From: Shewanella litoralis | Lineage (GTDB): Bacteria; Pseudomonadota; Gammaproteobacteria; Enterobacterales; Shewanellaceae | NCBI RefSeq assembly: GCF_009828585.1 | Contig: NZ_WSRZ01000005.1 | Location: 1 to 64,000 of the forward strand | Direction of reading: 5' to 3' | DNA length: 64,000 nucleotides | Shown here: one piece after another, positions 1 through 9,931 of the stretch | Layout of the letters: every line of letters begins with the position of its first letter | Position numbering within the stretch: position 1 is the first letter of the stretch | Notes under the pieces: generated by a model | Databases searched by the model: none | The model's input: only the letters and a program-made list of their open reading frames with translations | Told to the model about the DNA's origin: nothing | Position numbers and translations under genes: made by a program

Positions 1-92
1 CTTTTAGAGCAGCATCCGCTAAAAGCCAGTAAACCAACCAAAATAAGAAAGGCAGCATGGAATGGTGATTTTAGGAGCGAGATTTTCTTTGG
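1..92 (-). pseudogene. possible 5' end of a lipoprotein gene, no usable start codon
   Basis: Read on the minus strand from about 92 towards 1, one frame encodes a short basic start (K-K-I-S-L-L-K), a hydrophobic run and the lipobox-like AFSGC before the window edge. That is the architecture of a lipoprotein signal peptide. The frame opens after a TAA and shows no ATG, GTG or TTG before the hydrophobic core; a CCA stands where the methionine would be expected. An overlapping frame has an ATG at 56-58 giving a hydrophobic start without a ribosome binding site. I cannot tell whether this is a decayed gene or chance, because the rest lies outside the window. Confidence 0.3.
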
Positions 93-469
93 TTAAAAGA
101 TTTAACAAAGCTTAATCCCGCCCTGAACCTAGGGCTACTTTATCATCTAAAGGAAACGGGTTTATTACTGGCAAATTGTTGCCCCAATACGTTTTTGGAA
201 TGGATAGTTATCTCGCTTTCCTAATCCTTAGTTGACCCAGTTTATCCAATCCATATAGAGTTCATCATGAGTGAGCGAAACTGGATGGGTATAGCGTCAT
301 ATTCAAACTTAATTAGTTTTGAGGGTTTTTAAGTCAATTCACATACGCGTTTTTCAGTATGGTGTATTTAATTGAAAACTGATAAGTTATTTGCATACAG
401 ATAGTTAACTGTGCGTGTTTTCACTGGTCTAACGAGATAAATACGCAACGCCTAAATACTAAACGTTAA
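93..469. other. non-coding stretch with attC-like element near its end
   Basis: No gene is visible here. At 427-471 the sequence runs from GTCTAAC to GTTAAAT. These match the integron attC core consensus forms RYYYAAC and GTTRRRY, and the inner TAACG and CGTTA are complementary. The span is only 45 bp, shorter than the usual minimum of about 57 bp, and no complementary inner L'/L'' boxes are apparent. The following ATG (470) starts directly at the core site without a ribosome binding site, as is common for gene cassettes. Confidence 0.3.
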
Positions 470-865
470 ATGAACCATATGGATAGTCGTATACTTAAAA
501 CATTAAATATAGTCACCATATTTTTTGCTGTGTTAGCAGGCGCTTTTTTAGCGTTATCGCCAACCTTTATTATTATAAGGAATAGCGTTTTTATTGGACT
601 GCTCCCATTTACAATATGCTTTATTGTTTCGTATGCGATATCGTTAATCGTTCAAAAAAAGTTATCTTATTCGCTGATATTACCGAGTGTTTATACATTT
701 ACATTTGGTGGTTATATGGGAATAGCATTAGTTATATCCGAATCGTTTTCGTTCGAGAGAGGCTTTGAAATAACAACATTTCACCTTGTATGGTTAGTCA
801 TCTCGATTATCAGTTGCCTTGTACCTAAATTTACAGTTCACTTAATAGCGGGGCGTTATATGTGA
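470..865 (+). CDS. small four-helix membrane protein, unknown function
   Basis: A 131-residue protein that I do not recognise. It has about four hydrophobic segments (roughly residues 12-32, 38-60, 66-88 and 103-124), so it should sit in the inner membrane. The ATG at 470 follows the GTTAAAT core-like site and has no Shine-Dalgarno sequence. The TGA at 863-865 directly abuts the next reading frame, so the two genes are probably co-transcribed. Base composition is AT-rich compared with the polyamine genes nearby, consistent with acquired DNA. A role as a cassette-borne partner of the next gene is only an inference. Confidence 0.55.
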   Translation: MNHMDSRILKTLNIVTIFFAVLAGAFLALSPTFIIIRNSVFIGLLPFTICFIVSYAISLIVQKKLSYSLILPSVYTFTFGGYMGIALVISESFSFERGFEITTFHLVWLVISIISCLVPKFTVHLIAGRYM

Positions 866-886
866 ATGACTATGGGTTGGAGTCAA

Positions 887-1246
887 ATGGAAGTATTAAA
901 AGGTATCAATCTCACTGACTCTTTCGTTTTAGATTGGAGTTATGAGAATAACTGTCTTTGCTTTGAGCTTGAGGCCAGCATCTGGCCTGAGTCCAGATAT
1001 TATGCCGAGCCAAAGTTAAATGAATATACGTGCTACCGAAAAGCAATACTTCAATTCACTAATGCAGTTTCCGTATCTGGTTTAAAGCCCAAATCAGTTG
1101 TAATACCATCAATTGATCCAGACGGTTCAATTGATTATGGCAACATTGATACATTGCAGGTAGTCGATAGTGGATTTGAGCTTACCGGTAATTTTGGCAA
1201 TATAAAAATATCTGGCGGGGAGCTTCTATTTCAAATTCACACATAA
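887..1246 (+). CDS. conserved hypothetical soluble protein
   Basis: An approximately 119-residue acidic, cysteine-containing protein without signal peptide or membrane segment. The frame is open from ATG 866, but ATG 887 is preferred because GGAG (879-882) lies four bases upstream. The sequence alternates short beta-type stretches (LDWSYENNCLCFEL, then SGGELLFQI near the end) and looks like a compact all-beta domain of the kind often annotated only as hypothetical. It follows the small membrane protein gene with essentially no gap. Function is unknown; an immunity-like or cassette-borne role is possible but has no direct support. Confidence 0.55.
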   Translation: MEVLKGINLTDSFVLDWSYENNCLCFELEASIWPESRYYAEPKLNEYTCYRKAILQFTNAVSVSGLKPKSVVIPSIDPDGSIDYGNIDTLQVVDSGFELTGNFGNIKISGGELLFQIHT

Positions 1247-1413
1247 CAATATTTGTCATTCGGGGCCTACTGTCCCCCGCGACGTTCAAAAGTTCGATCG
1301 CATGCTCGTAACGTTAAACCATAGAAATTTTAATCCGAAACTCACTAATTAGAGCTTAGAATCTAAATCGTTTCTGTCCAAAAGTGAGTTGGTCTTAGCT
1401 TTTCAACGCCCTA
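1247..1413. other. non-coding linker with GTTAAAC core-like site
   Basis: The TAA of the preceding gene lies in ACATAAC and a GTTAAAC follows near 1313. Between them are GGGG and CCCC blocks that could pair. This would be the far end of a cassette-like unit beginning near 465. The left box fits the attC consensus imperfectly, so the call is weak. Confidence 0.25.
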
Positions 1414-2220
1414 ATTCAACTCTGAACTTGAGGCCGTTGAAGAAAATGACGTGAGCTAGCCATGGATGGCGTACTAGCTTTGGAGGGGAAGGGACGCCCC
1501 ATCTGAAGCGTTAGCATTTTCGAATAAGGCCGAGGCCGATTCCAAATAGAGTTAAAAGCTGGATAGATTTCCGTCGCAATTTTTTCGCTGCAGTTGTTTG
1601 GTGAATAAGCGAAAATATTGCCGGAACGGCAGGGGTGATCCAAGAGGGGATTGCTGTTGATCCCCTTTTGGCCAGTGCAGGGTGGAACCTTGCGATCTTA
1701 AGCGTTCGTGGCCGCAGGCCATAAGTATAAACACCTGGATCCCGGCTTAAAAGCACTGCCGGGACGACGAGAAGATTGTTAAATGTCCAAATTCAACTCT
1801 GAACTTGAGGCCGTTGAAGAAAATGACGTGAGCCCAGACATGGATGTCTGGCTAGCTTTAGAGGGGAAGGGACGCCCCATCTGAAGCGTTAGCATTTTCG
1901 AACAAGGCCGAAGCGGACTACAAACGAAGTCAAAAGCTGGATTCAACCACGTCGCGAAATTATCGCTTCTCAGATGATTTTGATGTGGCGGCTGGGAGTT
2001 CCAAGAGGGAACAGCCGTTGGTTTCCTCTTGGTCTGGTGTGGGCGAAGCGCCACGACGTTAGTGGCCGCAGGCCATAAAGTAGAAAAGTACAAAGCAAAA
2101 CAAACACCTGGATTCCGGCTCAAAAGCATTGCCGGACGCAGTATTTGGCCAGTGCAGGGTGGAACCTTGCGATCTTACTTCAAACGAAGTTTGAAAATTC
2201 TAGCTTGGCCGCAGGCCATA
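1414..2220. repeat. two diverged ~350-bp direct repeats plus a third partial copy
   Basis: Copy 1 spans about 1414-1763 and copy 2 about 1791-2135. Both begin with ATTCAACTCTGAACTTGAGG, share a nearly identical block of about 100 bp, and end with an ACACCTGGAT/ATTCCGGCT-type block. A third partial copy (about 2145-2220) repeats the TTGGCCAGTGCAGGGTGGAA block of copy 1. GGCCGCAGGCCATA occurs three times and CAAACGAAGT twice. The middle portions differ markedly. Open frames on the minus strand exist only because the repeat itself lacks stops. I regard this as a dispersed-repeat array rather than genes; its class is unknown to me. Confidence 0.7.
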
Positions 2221-2268
2221 AAAAAACAAAGTTTGACCCCTTTGCCAACCCACAGCAAATCCCGCAAC

Positions 2269-3576
2269 CTATAGCAAATCTTTCATTCTGTGGTACAGCA
2301 TCCCTGCCGCTAACATAGGCGATCTAAACACGGGACCGCCGGGGAAGGTCATGTGCTTAATGTCATTAAACACATCTATTCGTTGTGACTGCTGGCTAAT
2401 CGCTTCGGCAATTAACCTTGCGGCCATGTGAGTGGCGTTAACCCCGTGGCCAGCATATGCCTGGGCAAAATAGATATTGGCTGCATCGGGTAATCGACCA
2501 ATTTGTGGCATACGGTTAGCGCCGATGCCCATCATGCCGCCCCATTCATAATCAATTTTAATCCCTTTAAGTTGCGGGAACACCTTTTCTAAATTAGGCC
2601 TTAATGCGGCTTCAATGTCTTTAGGATCTTTACCAGAATAGGTACATAAACCACCGAATAATAAACGACGATCGGCAGATAAATGAAAATAATCTAATGC
2701 CACGCGCATGTCGGCAAAAGCCATATTTTGCGGGATGATAGTGGCACATTGTTGTTCGGTTAATGGCTCTGTTGCGAGTAAATAAGTGCCTGTAGGTAAA
2801 ACTTTCCCGCCTAAAAAGGGGCTAAGTTTATTGCCAATGTAGCCGTTGCCAGCCATGACTAAATAATCGCAAGTCACTTGACCTTGTGCGGTGAGCACTT
2901 TGGGTTTATCACCTTTGATTATCTTTTCTGCAGCGCTGTATTCAAATAATTGAGCGCCTAGCTCTCGTGCGACTCGGGCTTCACCTAAAGCTAAATTAAG
3001 TGGGTGTAGATGACCGCTGCCCATATCAACAAGTGCACCTTGATAAAAGTCTGAGCCAATGACTTCGCCAATTTGGCTACGATCAAGCAGTGTGATCGGT
3101 TTTTGATAACCTTGAGATTTAAGATCCTGATATTCTGCCGCTAAGTCATCCATGTGTCTTGGTTTTACCGCGAGATCGCAATAGCCCATTTGCAGGTCGC
3201 ATTCAATGTTATGTTCGCTAATACGCTCAATCACAATATCAACAGCCTCAAAGCCCATTTGCTGAATAGACTTAACCCCTTGCTCACCAATTTCATTTTT
3301 AAATTGGGTTGCATCATGACCTATGCCGCGGATAAGCTCGCCGCCATTTCGACCCGATGCGCCCCAACCAATGCGTTTAGCTTCAAGCAATGCCACGCTG
3401 TAGCCGCGTTGTCTAAGCTCAATGGCAGTATTAATTCCGCTAAATCCACCGCCGACAATACACACATCAACCTCGATATTTTCGGTTAATATTGGGTAGT
3501 CGAATAATTCTTTTGCTGTGGCAACATAAAAGGAGTCTGGATAATCTTGGCTATGAATAGGGGATTTTACTGACAT
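2269..3576 (-). CDS. puuB: gamma-glutamylputrescine oxidase, PuuB family (copy 1)
   Basis: A 435-residue FAD-dependent amine oxidase of the DAO/PuuB family, expected to oxidise gamma-glutamylputrescine to the aldehyde in the cytoplasm. The N-terminal dinucleotide fold shows VGGGFSG (residues about 41-47) followed by the family motif GWGASGRNGG near residue 72. A conserved HPLNLALGEAR block and a C-terminal GHGVNATH block match the second copy at 12964. The gene is divergent from the puuR-type regulator, with about 220 bp of shared promoter region, which suggests direct regulation. It is a paralogue, not a duplicate by recent event: the two proteins differ at many positions. Substrate preference among polyamine derivatives cannot be read from the sequence. 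Confidence 0.85.
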   Translation of the reverse strand: MSVKSPIHSQDYPDSFYVATAKELFDYPILTENIEVDVCIVGGGFSGINTAIELRQRGYSVALLEAKRIGWGASGRNGGELIRGIGHDATQFKNEIGEQGVKSIQQMGFEAVDIVIERISEHNIECDLQMGYCDLAVKPRHMDDLAAEYQDLKSQGYQKPITLLDRSQIGEVIGSDFYQGALVDMGSGHLHPLNLALGEARVARELGAQLFEYSAAEKIIKGDKPKVLTAQGQVTCDYLVMAGNGYIGNKLSPFLGGKVLPTGTYLLATEPLTEQQCATIIPQNMAFADMRVALDYFHLSADRRLLFGGLCTYSGKDPKDIEAALRPNLEKVFPQLKGIKIDYEWGGMMGIGANRMPQIGRLPDAANIYFAQAYAGHGVNATHMAARLIAEAISQQSQRIDVFNDIKHMTFPGGPVFRSPMLAAGMLYHRMKDLL

Positions 3577-3735
3577 AATGACTCCATGTTATTGACTGTA
3601 ATCGTATCAATAACAATTAAACAAATAATGATTGGCATGAGCATGCGCTGAGTGTGCATTTTATTTAACACTCATTTGAGGTAAAATACAATTCCTTTGA
3701 TTTATGCGTGTTATTGCGAATAATTAATATTTGTT

Positions 3736-3791
3736 GTTGTAAATGTGTTAATAATCTACAACACTATTTTTTGTTATTGATTACTACAACA
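3736..3791. promoter_or_regulatory. putative operator region between puuB and puuR
   Basis: In the divergent intergenic region, GTTGTA (3736-3741) and TACAAC (3757-3762) form an inverted repeat with a 15-bp spacer. The octamer CTACAACA occurs twice (3756-3763 and 3784-3791), 28 bp apart, the second copy directly before the regulator's ribosome binding site. Such placement would suit autoregulation by the adjacent XRE-cupin protein. Binding is inferred, not shown. Confidence 0.35.
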
Positions 3792-3805
3792 GTAGGAGAA
3801 TGAAT

Positions 3806-4354
3806 TTGGACATTGGTGCAAGCCTAAAAGCGGTTCGCAAGTTGAAAGGTCTCTCTCAACGTGAGTTAGCCAAGCGCGCAGGGGTGACCAACAGCACTAT
3901 TTCAATGATTGAAAAAAACAGTGTGAGCCCTTCTGTCAGTTCATTAAAAAAAGTATTGGCCGGGATCCCAATGTCATTGGTTGATTTTTTCTCAATTGAT
4001 GATGGTTCCATTGGCGATCAAAAAGTGGTTTATCGGGCGAATGAACTGCTCGACATTGGTACCGGTGAGTTAGTCTATAAGTTAATTGGCCGTGATTACC
4101 CTAATCGTGCCATGTCGTTAATGAGTGAGACTTATCCGGTAAACTCTGATACTGGAGCGGAAATGCTGCAACATCAGGGTGAAGAGGGAGGGGTGATTGT
4201 TGAAGGTAAATTAGAAGTGACCGTTGGTGGTGAAGTGTTTATTTTAGAAAAAGGCGACAGTTACTACTTTAACAGCCAGCAACCACATCGTTTTCGTAAT
4301 CCTTTTGATGAACCTTGTCGTTTAGTGAGCGCTACGACACCTGCCGATTTTTAA
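3806..4354 (+). CDS. puuR: XRE-cupin transcriptional regulator, PuuR type
   Basis: A regulator of about 182 residues with an N-terminal helix-turn-helix (L-K-A-V-R-K-L-K-G-L-S-Q-R-E-L-A-K-R, about residues 6-60) and a C-terminal cupin domain (HQGEEGGVIVEGKLEV to PHRFRNP). It has the same layout as E. coli PuuR, the putrescine-responsive repressor. The longest frame starts at ATG 3800, but AGGAG at 3794-3798 would almost touch that codon. TTG at 3806 sits seven bases from the AGGAG and gives the start M-D-I-G-A, so TTG is preferred. It probably represses the surrounding puu genes and itself when putrescine is scarce. The effector is inferred from context. Confidence 0.85.
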   Translation: MDIGASLKAVRKLKGLSQRELAKRAGVTNSTISMIEKNSVSPSVSSLKKVLAGIPMSLVDFFSIDDGSIGDQKVVYRANELLDIGTGELVYKLIGRDYPNRAMSLMSETYPVNSDTGAEMLQHQGEEGGVIVEGKLEVTVGGEVFILEKGDSYYFNSQQPHRFRNPFDEPCRLVSATTPADF

Positions 4355-4779
4355 TTGATAACAACGGGGTGCATTGCTTGGTTTAGCAGAATGCGTCTCG
4401 TGTTTACCCTCTTTTTCACCTTCTTATGATGAAGCATTTATCTGTCATATTAAATGTCTATCTAGCAAACTTTAGTTATGTTGTGAAGCACTCGTGTAAA
4501 TAATATAAAGCAATAAAAGCCCTTTTATTGTGCATTTTGCTCCCCATTTTAGGGCATTGCCCCATACTGTTAGCGTATTTTGTATCTCATGATTCTTTTT
4601 CAATATGTGAGTTAATTTAAAGTTATCAGCTTGTTTTAGTTGTGTTTTATTCTGCATGAGTAAAAAGTTATTTTTATCATCAGTTATCCTCTTGCCTAGG
4701 TAAATAAATCCGTGTAGTGTGTGAAAAAATGAACACGTAAAACAATAAGTTCATCACTCTTCTTTGCCAAAGGTGAGAT
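4355..4779. promoter_or_regulatory. puuD promoter region with inverted-repeat operator candidate
   Basis: This 425-bp gap holds no supported gene. At 4729-4754 ATGAAC and GTTCAT form an inverted repeat with a 14-bp spacer, 25 bp before the puuD start. The AATGAACA part resembles the core of the published E. coli PuuR recognition sequence as I remember it. It is the best operator candidate for puuD-puuA. The open frame on the minus strand (4472-4657) has no coding character. Confidence 0.4.
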
Positions 4780-5544
4780 ATGTCTCAATCAAGTCTTCCC
4801 CTCATCGGGGTAGTAGCATGTAATCAACAAATCGGCTTACATCCGTTTAATATCGTGGGTGAAAAGTACTTACTCAGTGTGGTCAATGGTGCCAAAGGTT
4901 TCCCTTTGGTTATCCCGTCTTTAGGTATTGATTTACCAACAAAAGATTTGCTTTCTCGCCTCGATGGCATTTTGTTTACGGGCTCCCCGTCTAACGTTGA
5001 ACCTCATCATTATCAGGGCAAACCTAGTGAGGCTGGTACACACCATGATGCCAAGCGTGATGCAACCACATTACCGTTAATTAAAGCAGCTATTGAAGCG
5101 GGTATTCCTGTATTGGGTATTTGTCGCGGCTTTCAAGAGATGAACGTTGTGTATGGTGGCAGCCTGCATCAAAAATTGCATGAAGTTGGCACATTTATTG
5201 AACACAGAGAAGATAAGCATGCACCGCTTGATGTGCAATATGGTTTATCACATCAGGTTAATTTGGTTACCGGCGGACTCCTTCACGATGCATGGGGCTG
5301 TGACACTGCAGAGGTAAACTCTGTTCATACTCAAGGCGTGGAGCGCCTAGGTGATGGGTTACAGCCAGAAGCATTTGCTCCAGACGGATTAATCGAAGCA
5401 TTTTCAGTGAAAAATGCGAAAAATTTTGCATTAGGTGTCCAGTGGCATCCTGAATGGAAAGTAACCGAAAATGCATTCTACACTGCAATTTTCGAGTCAT
5501 TCGGACAAGCCTGTAGACAACATGCGGCAACACAAGTGAGATAA
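4780..5544 (+). CDS. puuD: gamma-glutamyl-GABA hydrolase
   Basis: A 254-residue class I glutamine-amidotransferase-like hydrolase. It releases GABA and glutamate from gamma-glutamyl-GABA, the last step of the gamma-glutamylated putrescine pathway. The nucleophile elbow GICRG places the catalytic cysteine at residue 115, and the VQWHPEW block gives the His223/Glu225 pair. Length matches E. coli PuuD (254). The start has an AGGTGAG ribosome binding site. The stop lies two bases before puuA, so the two are one operon. The protein is cytoplasmic, with no sign of damage. Confidence 0.93.
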   Translation: MSQSSLPLIGVVACNQQIGLHPFNIVGEKYLLSVVNGAKGFPLVIPSLGIDLPTKDLLSRLDGILFTGSPSNVEPHHYQGKPSEAGTHHDAKRDATTLPLIKAAIEAGIPVLGICRGFQEMNVVYGGSLHQKLHEVGTFIEHREDKHAPLDVQYGLSHQVNLVTGGLLHDAWGCDTAEVNSVHTQGVERLGDGLQPEAFAPDGLIEAFSVKNAKNFALGVQWHPEWKVTENAFYTAIFESFGQACRQHAATQVR

Positions 5545-5546
5545 AA

Positions 5547-6902
5547 ATGGATAAGTTAATCGCTTTTTTGAAAGAAAAGAAAATTACCGAAGTAGAATGT
5601 GTTATTAGTGATCTAACAGGGATTGCGCGCGGAAAAATTGCGCCAGTTGATAAGTTTATCGACGAAAAAGGCATGCGTTTGCCTGAAAGTGTATTGTTGC
5701 AAACGGTTACCGGTGACTACATCAATGATGAAACTTTCTATTCATTACTTGATGATGCCGATATCGATTTTGTATGCGTGCCAGACGAAAACGCAGTGTT
5801 TATGTTGCCCTGGACTGTAGAAGCAACTGCGCAAGTTATTCATGACTGTTACGACCGTATGGGTAACCCAATTGAGTTGTCAGCTCGTAACGTATTAAAA
5901 AAGGTACTTAAACTTTATGAAGATAAAGGTTGGGAACCGGTTATTGCCCCAGAAATGGAGTTTTACTTAACAAAACGCTCTGATGACCACGATTTACCAT
6001 TAAAGCCACCTATTGGCCGCTCTGGCCGTCCTGAGGCTGGACGTCAATCATTCTCTATTGATGCGGCAAATGAGTATGACCCATTATTTGAAGACATGTA
6101 CGATTGGTGTGAAGCTCAGGGGTTAGATATTGATACCTTGATCCATGAAGATGGTCCTGCACAAATGGAAATCAACTTCAGTCATGGTAATCCACTGGCG
6201 TTAGCCGACCAAGTTTTTGTGTTTAAACGCACCTTACGAGAAGCCGCTTTAAAGCATGATGTTTGTGCCACTTTTATGGCTAAACCTGTCACCGACGAGC
6301 CAGGCAGTGCGATGCACATTCACCAGAGTGTGATTGACACAAAAACCGGAAAAAATATCTTCACTAAAGAAGACGGCACGCAAAGCCAGTTATTTTTAAA
6401 TTACATAGCAGGTCTACAGACGTATATTCCTGAGTTGTTACCGCTTATGGCGCCAAATGCTAACTCGTTCCGTCGTTTTTTACCGGGTACATCTGCGCCA
6501 GTCAATTTAGAGTGGGGCGTTGAAAACCGCACTTGTGGTCTACGTATTCCTGAGTCATCGCCGCAAAACCGTCGTATCGAAAACCGTATTCCGGGTGCCG
6601 ATGCTAACTGTTATTTAGCCATAGCTGCCAGCTTATTATGTGGTTTCATTGGTATGGATAAAAACTTACGTCCGTCGACGCCAGTGACAGGCCGTGCGAA
6701 TGAAAGCCGTACTAACAATGAAAACTATTTGCCTGTGACATTAGAAGAAGCGCTAATGGCGATGCAAGAAAGTGAAGCGTGTATTGAATATCTAGGTCAG
6801 CCCTTTACTACAGCGTTTGTCGCTGTAAAACAGGCTGAGCTAGAAAACTTCCGTCGTGTTGTGAGCTCGTGGGAACGTGAGTTCTTATTGTTGACGGTAT
6901 AA
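5547..6902 (+). CDS. puuA: gamma-glutamylputrescine synthetase
   Basis: A 451-residue glutamine synthetase-fold ligase that joins glutamate to putrescine with ATP, the entry step of the Puu pathway. An N-terminal beta-grasp domain (about 1-110) precedes the catalytic domain with EMEFYL (metal site), HIHQSV, NSFRRFLPG and the ENR-C-G-L-R-I-P block. The absence of the adenylylation region and the tight coupling to puuD argue for PuuA rather than GlnA. It is co-transcribed with puuD (2-bp gap). A 132-bp spacer containing a strong hairpin separates it from the aminotransferase gene downstream. Confidence 0.92.
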   Translation: MDKLIAFLKEKKITEVECVISDLTGIARGKIAPVDKFIDEKGMRLPESVLLQTVTGDYINDETFYSLLDDADIDFVCVPDENAVFMLPWTVEATAQVIHDCYDRMGNPIELSARNVLKKVLKLYEDKGWEPVIAPEMEFYLTKRSDDHDLPLKPPIGRSGRPEAGRQSFSIDAANEYDPLFEDMYDWCEAQGLDIDTLIHEDGPAQMEINFSHGNPLALADQVFVFKRTLREAALKHDVCATFMAKPVTDEPGSAMHIHQSVIDTKTGKNIFTKEDGTQSQLFLNYIAGLQTYIPELLPLMAPNANSFRRFLPGTSAPVNLEWGVENRTCGLRIPESSPQNRRIENRIPGADANCYLAIAASLLCGFIGMDKNLRPSTPVTGRANESRTNNENYLPVTLEEALMAMQESEACIEYLGQPFTTAFVAVKQAELENFRRVVSSWEREFLLLTV

Positions 6903-6986
6903 TAACCGTTTGCATAAATGAGTTATTCGCACGATTAAACGTTAAAGAGCAACATTGATAACGGTGTGTTCTTGATGGTGAATAAA

Positions 6987-7017
6987 CAGCTAGCAAACGC
7001 TTTGTGTTTGCTAGCTG
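6987..7017 (+). promoter_or_regulatory. 12-bp perfect hairpin before the aminotransferase gene
   Basis: CAGCTAGCAAAC (6987-6998) and GTTTGCTAGCTG (7006-7017) pair perfectly around a 7-base loop. There is no T-tract, so it is not a standard terminator. It ends five bases before the AAGGA ribosome binding site (7022-7026) of the gene at 7035. It may stabilise or process the transcript, or modulate initiation. Confidence 0.5.
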
Positions 7018-7034
7018 CTTGAAAGGATACAAGT

Positions 7035-8420
7035 ATGTCGACCCCATTAGTCAGCCAGCAGCAAAAGCTCGATAATTTACAAGCGGCAGATAAACAACAT
7101 TTTATCCACCCGTTTACCGATTCAAAAGGCTTAGCAGAAAAGGGTACCCGTATTATTGAGCGTGCTGAAGGCGTTTATTTATGGGACATCATGGGCCATA
7201 AATTACTCGATGCAATGGCAGGTTTATGGTGTGTGAATGTGGGCTATGGTCGCCAATCTATTGTTGATGCTGTTGCTAAGCAAATGCAGCAGCTGCCATT
7301 TTACAACAGCTTTTTTCAATGTTCACACCCTCCGGCGATTGAGTTAGCGCAAAAAATTGCTTCATTAGCACCTGCCCACATGAACAATGTGTTTTTTACT
7401 GGGTCTGGCTCTGAGTCTAACGACACCAACTTACGTATGGTAAGGCGTTACTGGGATCTTAAAGGTAAACCTAGCAAGAAAACCATTATCAGCCGCGTGA
7501 ATGCTTATCACGGCTCTACCGTTGCCGGTGCCAGTTTAGGTGGCATGTCGGGCATGCATGAGCAAGGTGATTTACCTATTCCTGGTGTCGTGCATATTGC
7601 TCAGCCGTATTGGTATGGCGAAGGTAAGGGATTAACCCCAGAAGCTTTTGGCTTACAAACTGCGCAAGCACTTGAAGCAAAAATTCTTGAACTAGGCGAA
7701 GACAATGTCGCGGCTTTTATTGCCGAACCTTTTCAAGGTGCCGGTGGCGTGATTATTCCGCCATCTACCTATTGGCCAGAAATTAAACGTATTTTGGCTA
7801 AATACGATATTTTATTCATTCTTGACGAAGTGATTAGCGGTTTTGGCCGTACCGGCAAATGGTTTGCCGCTGAATACTTTGATTTACAGCCCGATTTAAT
7901 CACAATTGCCAAAGGGATGACCTCTGGTTATGTGCCCATGGGCGGCGTTATTGTGTCAGACAGAGTGGCAGATGTGATTAAACAAGATTGTGGCGAATTT
8001 ACCCACGGCTTTACTTATTCAGGTCACCCTGTTGCGGCTGCCGCGGCACTGGAAAACATTCGTATTATTGAGCAAGAGCAACTGGTAGAGCGTGTCGCGA
8101 CAGATACCTCACCCTATTTGCAGTCGGCTTTACAACAATTAGCCGAGCATCCTTTAGTGGGTGAAGTGCGCGGCATTGGGTTAGTGGCCGCAATAGAGTT
8201 GGTGCAAAATAAGACCACTCATCAACGATTTGATTCTAGCGTAGGCGCGGGCACCTTTTGCCGCGATGCGTGTATTAAGCATGGCCTGGTGATGCGCTCT
8301 GTTGGCGACACCATGATCATTTCACCACCATTAACCATCAGCCACAGTGAAATTGATGCGTTAGTGGCCATGGCGACACAGGCATTGAACGATACCGAGC
8401 AGTTTGTTCAAGGCAAATAA
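7035..8420 (+). CDS. putrescine--pyruvate/2-oxoglutarate aminotransferase (SpuC type)
   Basis: A 461-residue class III PLP aminotransferase. The family transfers the terminal amino group of putrescine (or spermidine, cadaverine) to pyruvate, giving 4-aminobutanal. Visible signatures are [10 protein letters not shown] near residue 66, [10 protein letters not shown] (PLP phosphate), [14 protein letters not shown] (PLP aspartate) and the IAKGMTSGY block with the Schiff-base lysine near residue 292. It lies between puuA and the potF-like gene and offers a route parallel to gamma-glutamylation. The start at 7035 has AAGGA eight bases upstream. Exact substrate is inferred from context; other diamines or beta-alanine are alternatives. 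Confidence 0.85.
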   Translation: MSTPLVSQQQKLDNLQAADKQHFIHPFTDSKGLAEKGTRIIERAEGVYLWDIMGHKLLDAMAGLWCVNVGYGRQSIVDAVAKQMQQLPFYNSFFQCSHPPAIELAQKIASLAPAHMNNVFFTGSGSESNDTNLRMVRRYWDLKGKPSKKTIISRVNAYHGSTVAGASLGGMSGMHEQGDLPIPGVVHIAQPYWYGEGKGLTPEAFGLQTAQALEAKILELGEDNVAAFIAEPFQGAGGVIIPPSTYWPEIKRILAKYDILFILDEVISGFGRTGKWFAAEYFDLQPDLITIAKGMTSGYVPMGGVIVSDRVADVIKQDCGEFTHGFTYSGHPVAAAAALENIRIIEQEQLVERVATDTSPYLQSALQQLAEHPLVGEVRGIGLVAAIELVQNKTTHQRFDSSVGAGTFCRDACIKHGLVMRSVGDTMIISPPLTISHSEIDALVAMATQALNDTEQFVQGK

Positions 8421-8596
8421 CACCAATTATGGTGAATGAATATTGTAAAATAGTGATTTTTTAACCAAAAGCATTTCAATGTCTAGTAATCGAATATGTT
8501 TTTGATAAAATCCGCAAAATTATAGGAGCGCGTGCCGTTGCTGTAATCATACCGATGCATAGTTAAGTTGTAGCATTGGATAATTTCTTTCAATAG

Positions 8597-9778
<1,182 letters not shown>

Positions 9779-9788
9779 ACCAAAGCAC

Positions 9789-9817
9789 GAGGGCGAGGTA
9801 ACTCGCCCTCCTTTTTT
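9789..9817 (+). terminator. intra-operon terminator after potF
   Basis: GAGGGCGAG and CTCGCCCTC pair perfectly around GTAA, followed by C-T6. The placement between binding-protein and transporter genes suggests partial termination. Confidence 0.85.
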
Positions 9818-9931
9818 ACAGTTATTTGTAAACTTTATATGGCTAATTTAGCCTCTTTACGAAAGGGTTAAGTGTGCGCATAACAGCGTAGATTGTTATG
9901 GGACACAGACTCCAAAAGGCGGAGCAGTATT

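Noticed and set aside
1416-2274. Several open frames of 60-116 codons on both strands in the repeat region
   Set aside because: They follow the repeat units, lack ribosome binding sites, and their sequences (rich in Pro, Ser, Arg) change with each copy.
4472-4657. 61-codon minus-strand frame upstream of puuD
   Set aside because: No ribosome binding site and it lies in the AT-rich promoter region.
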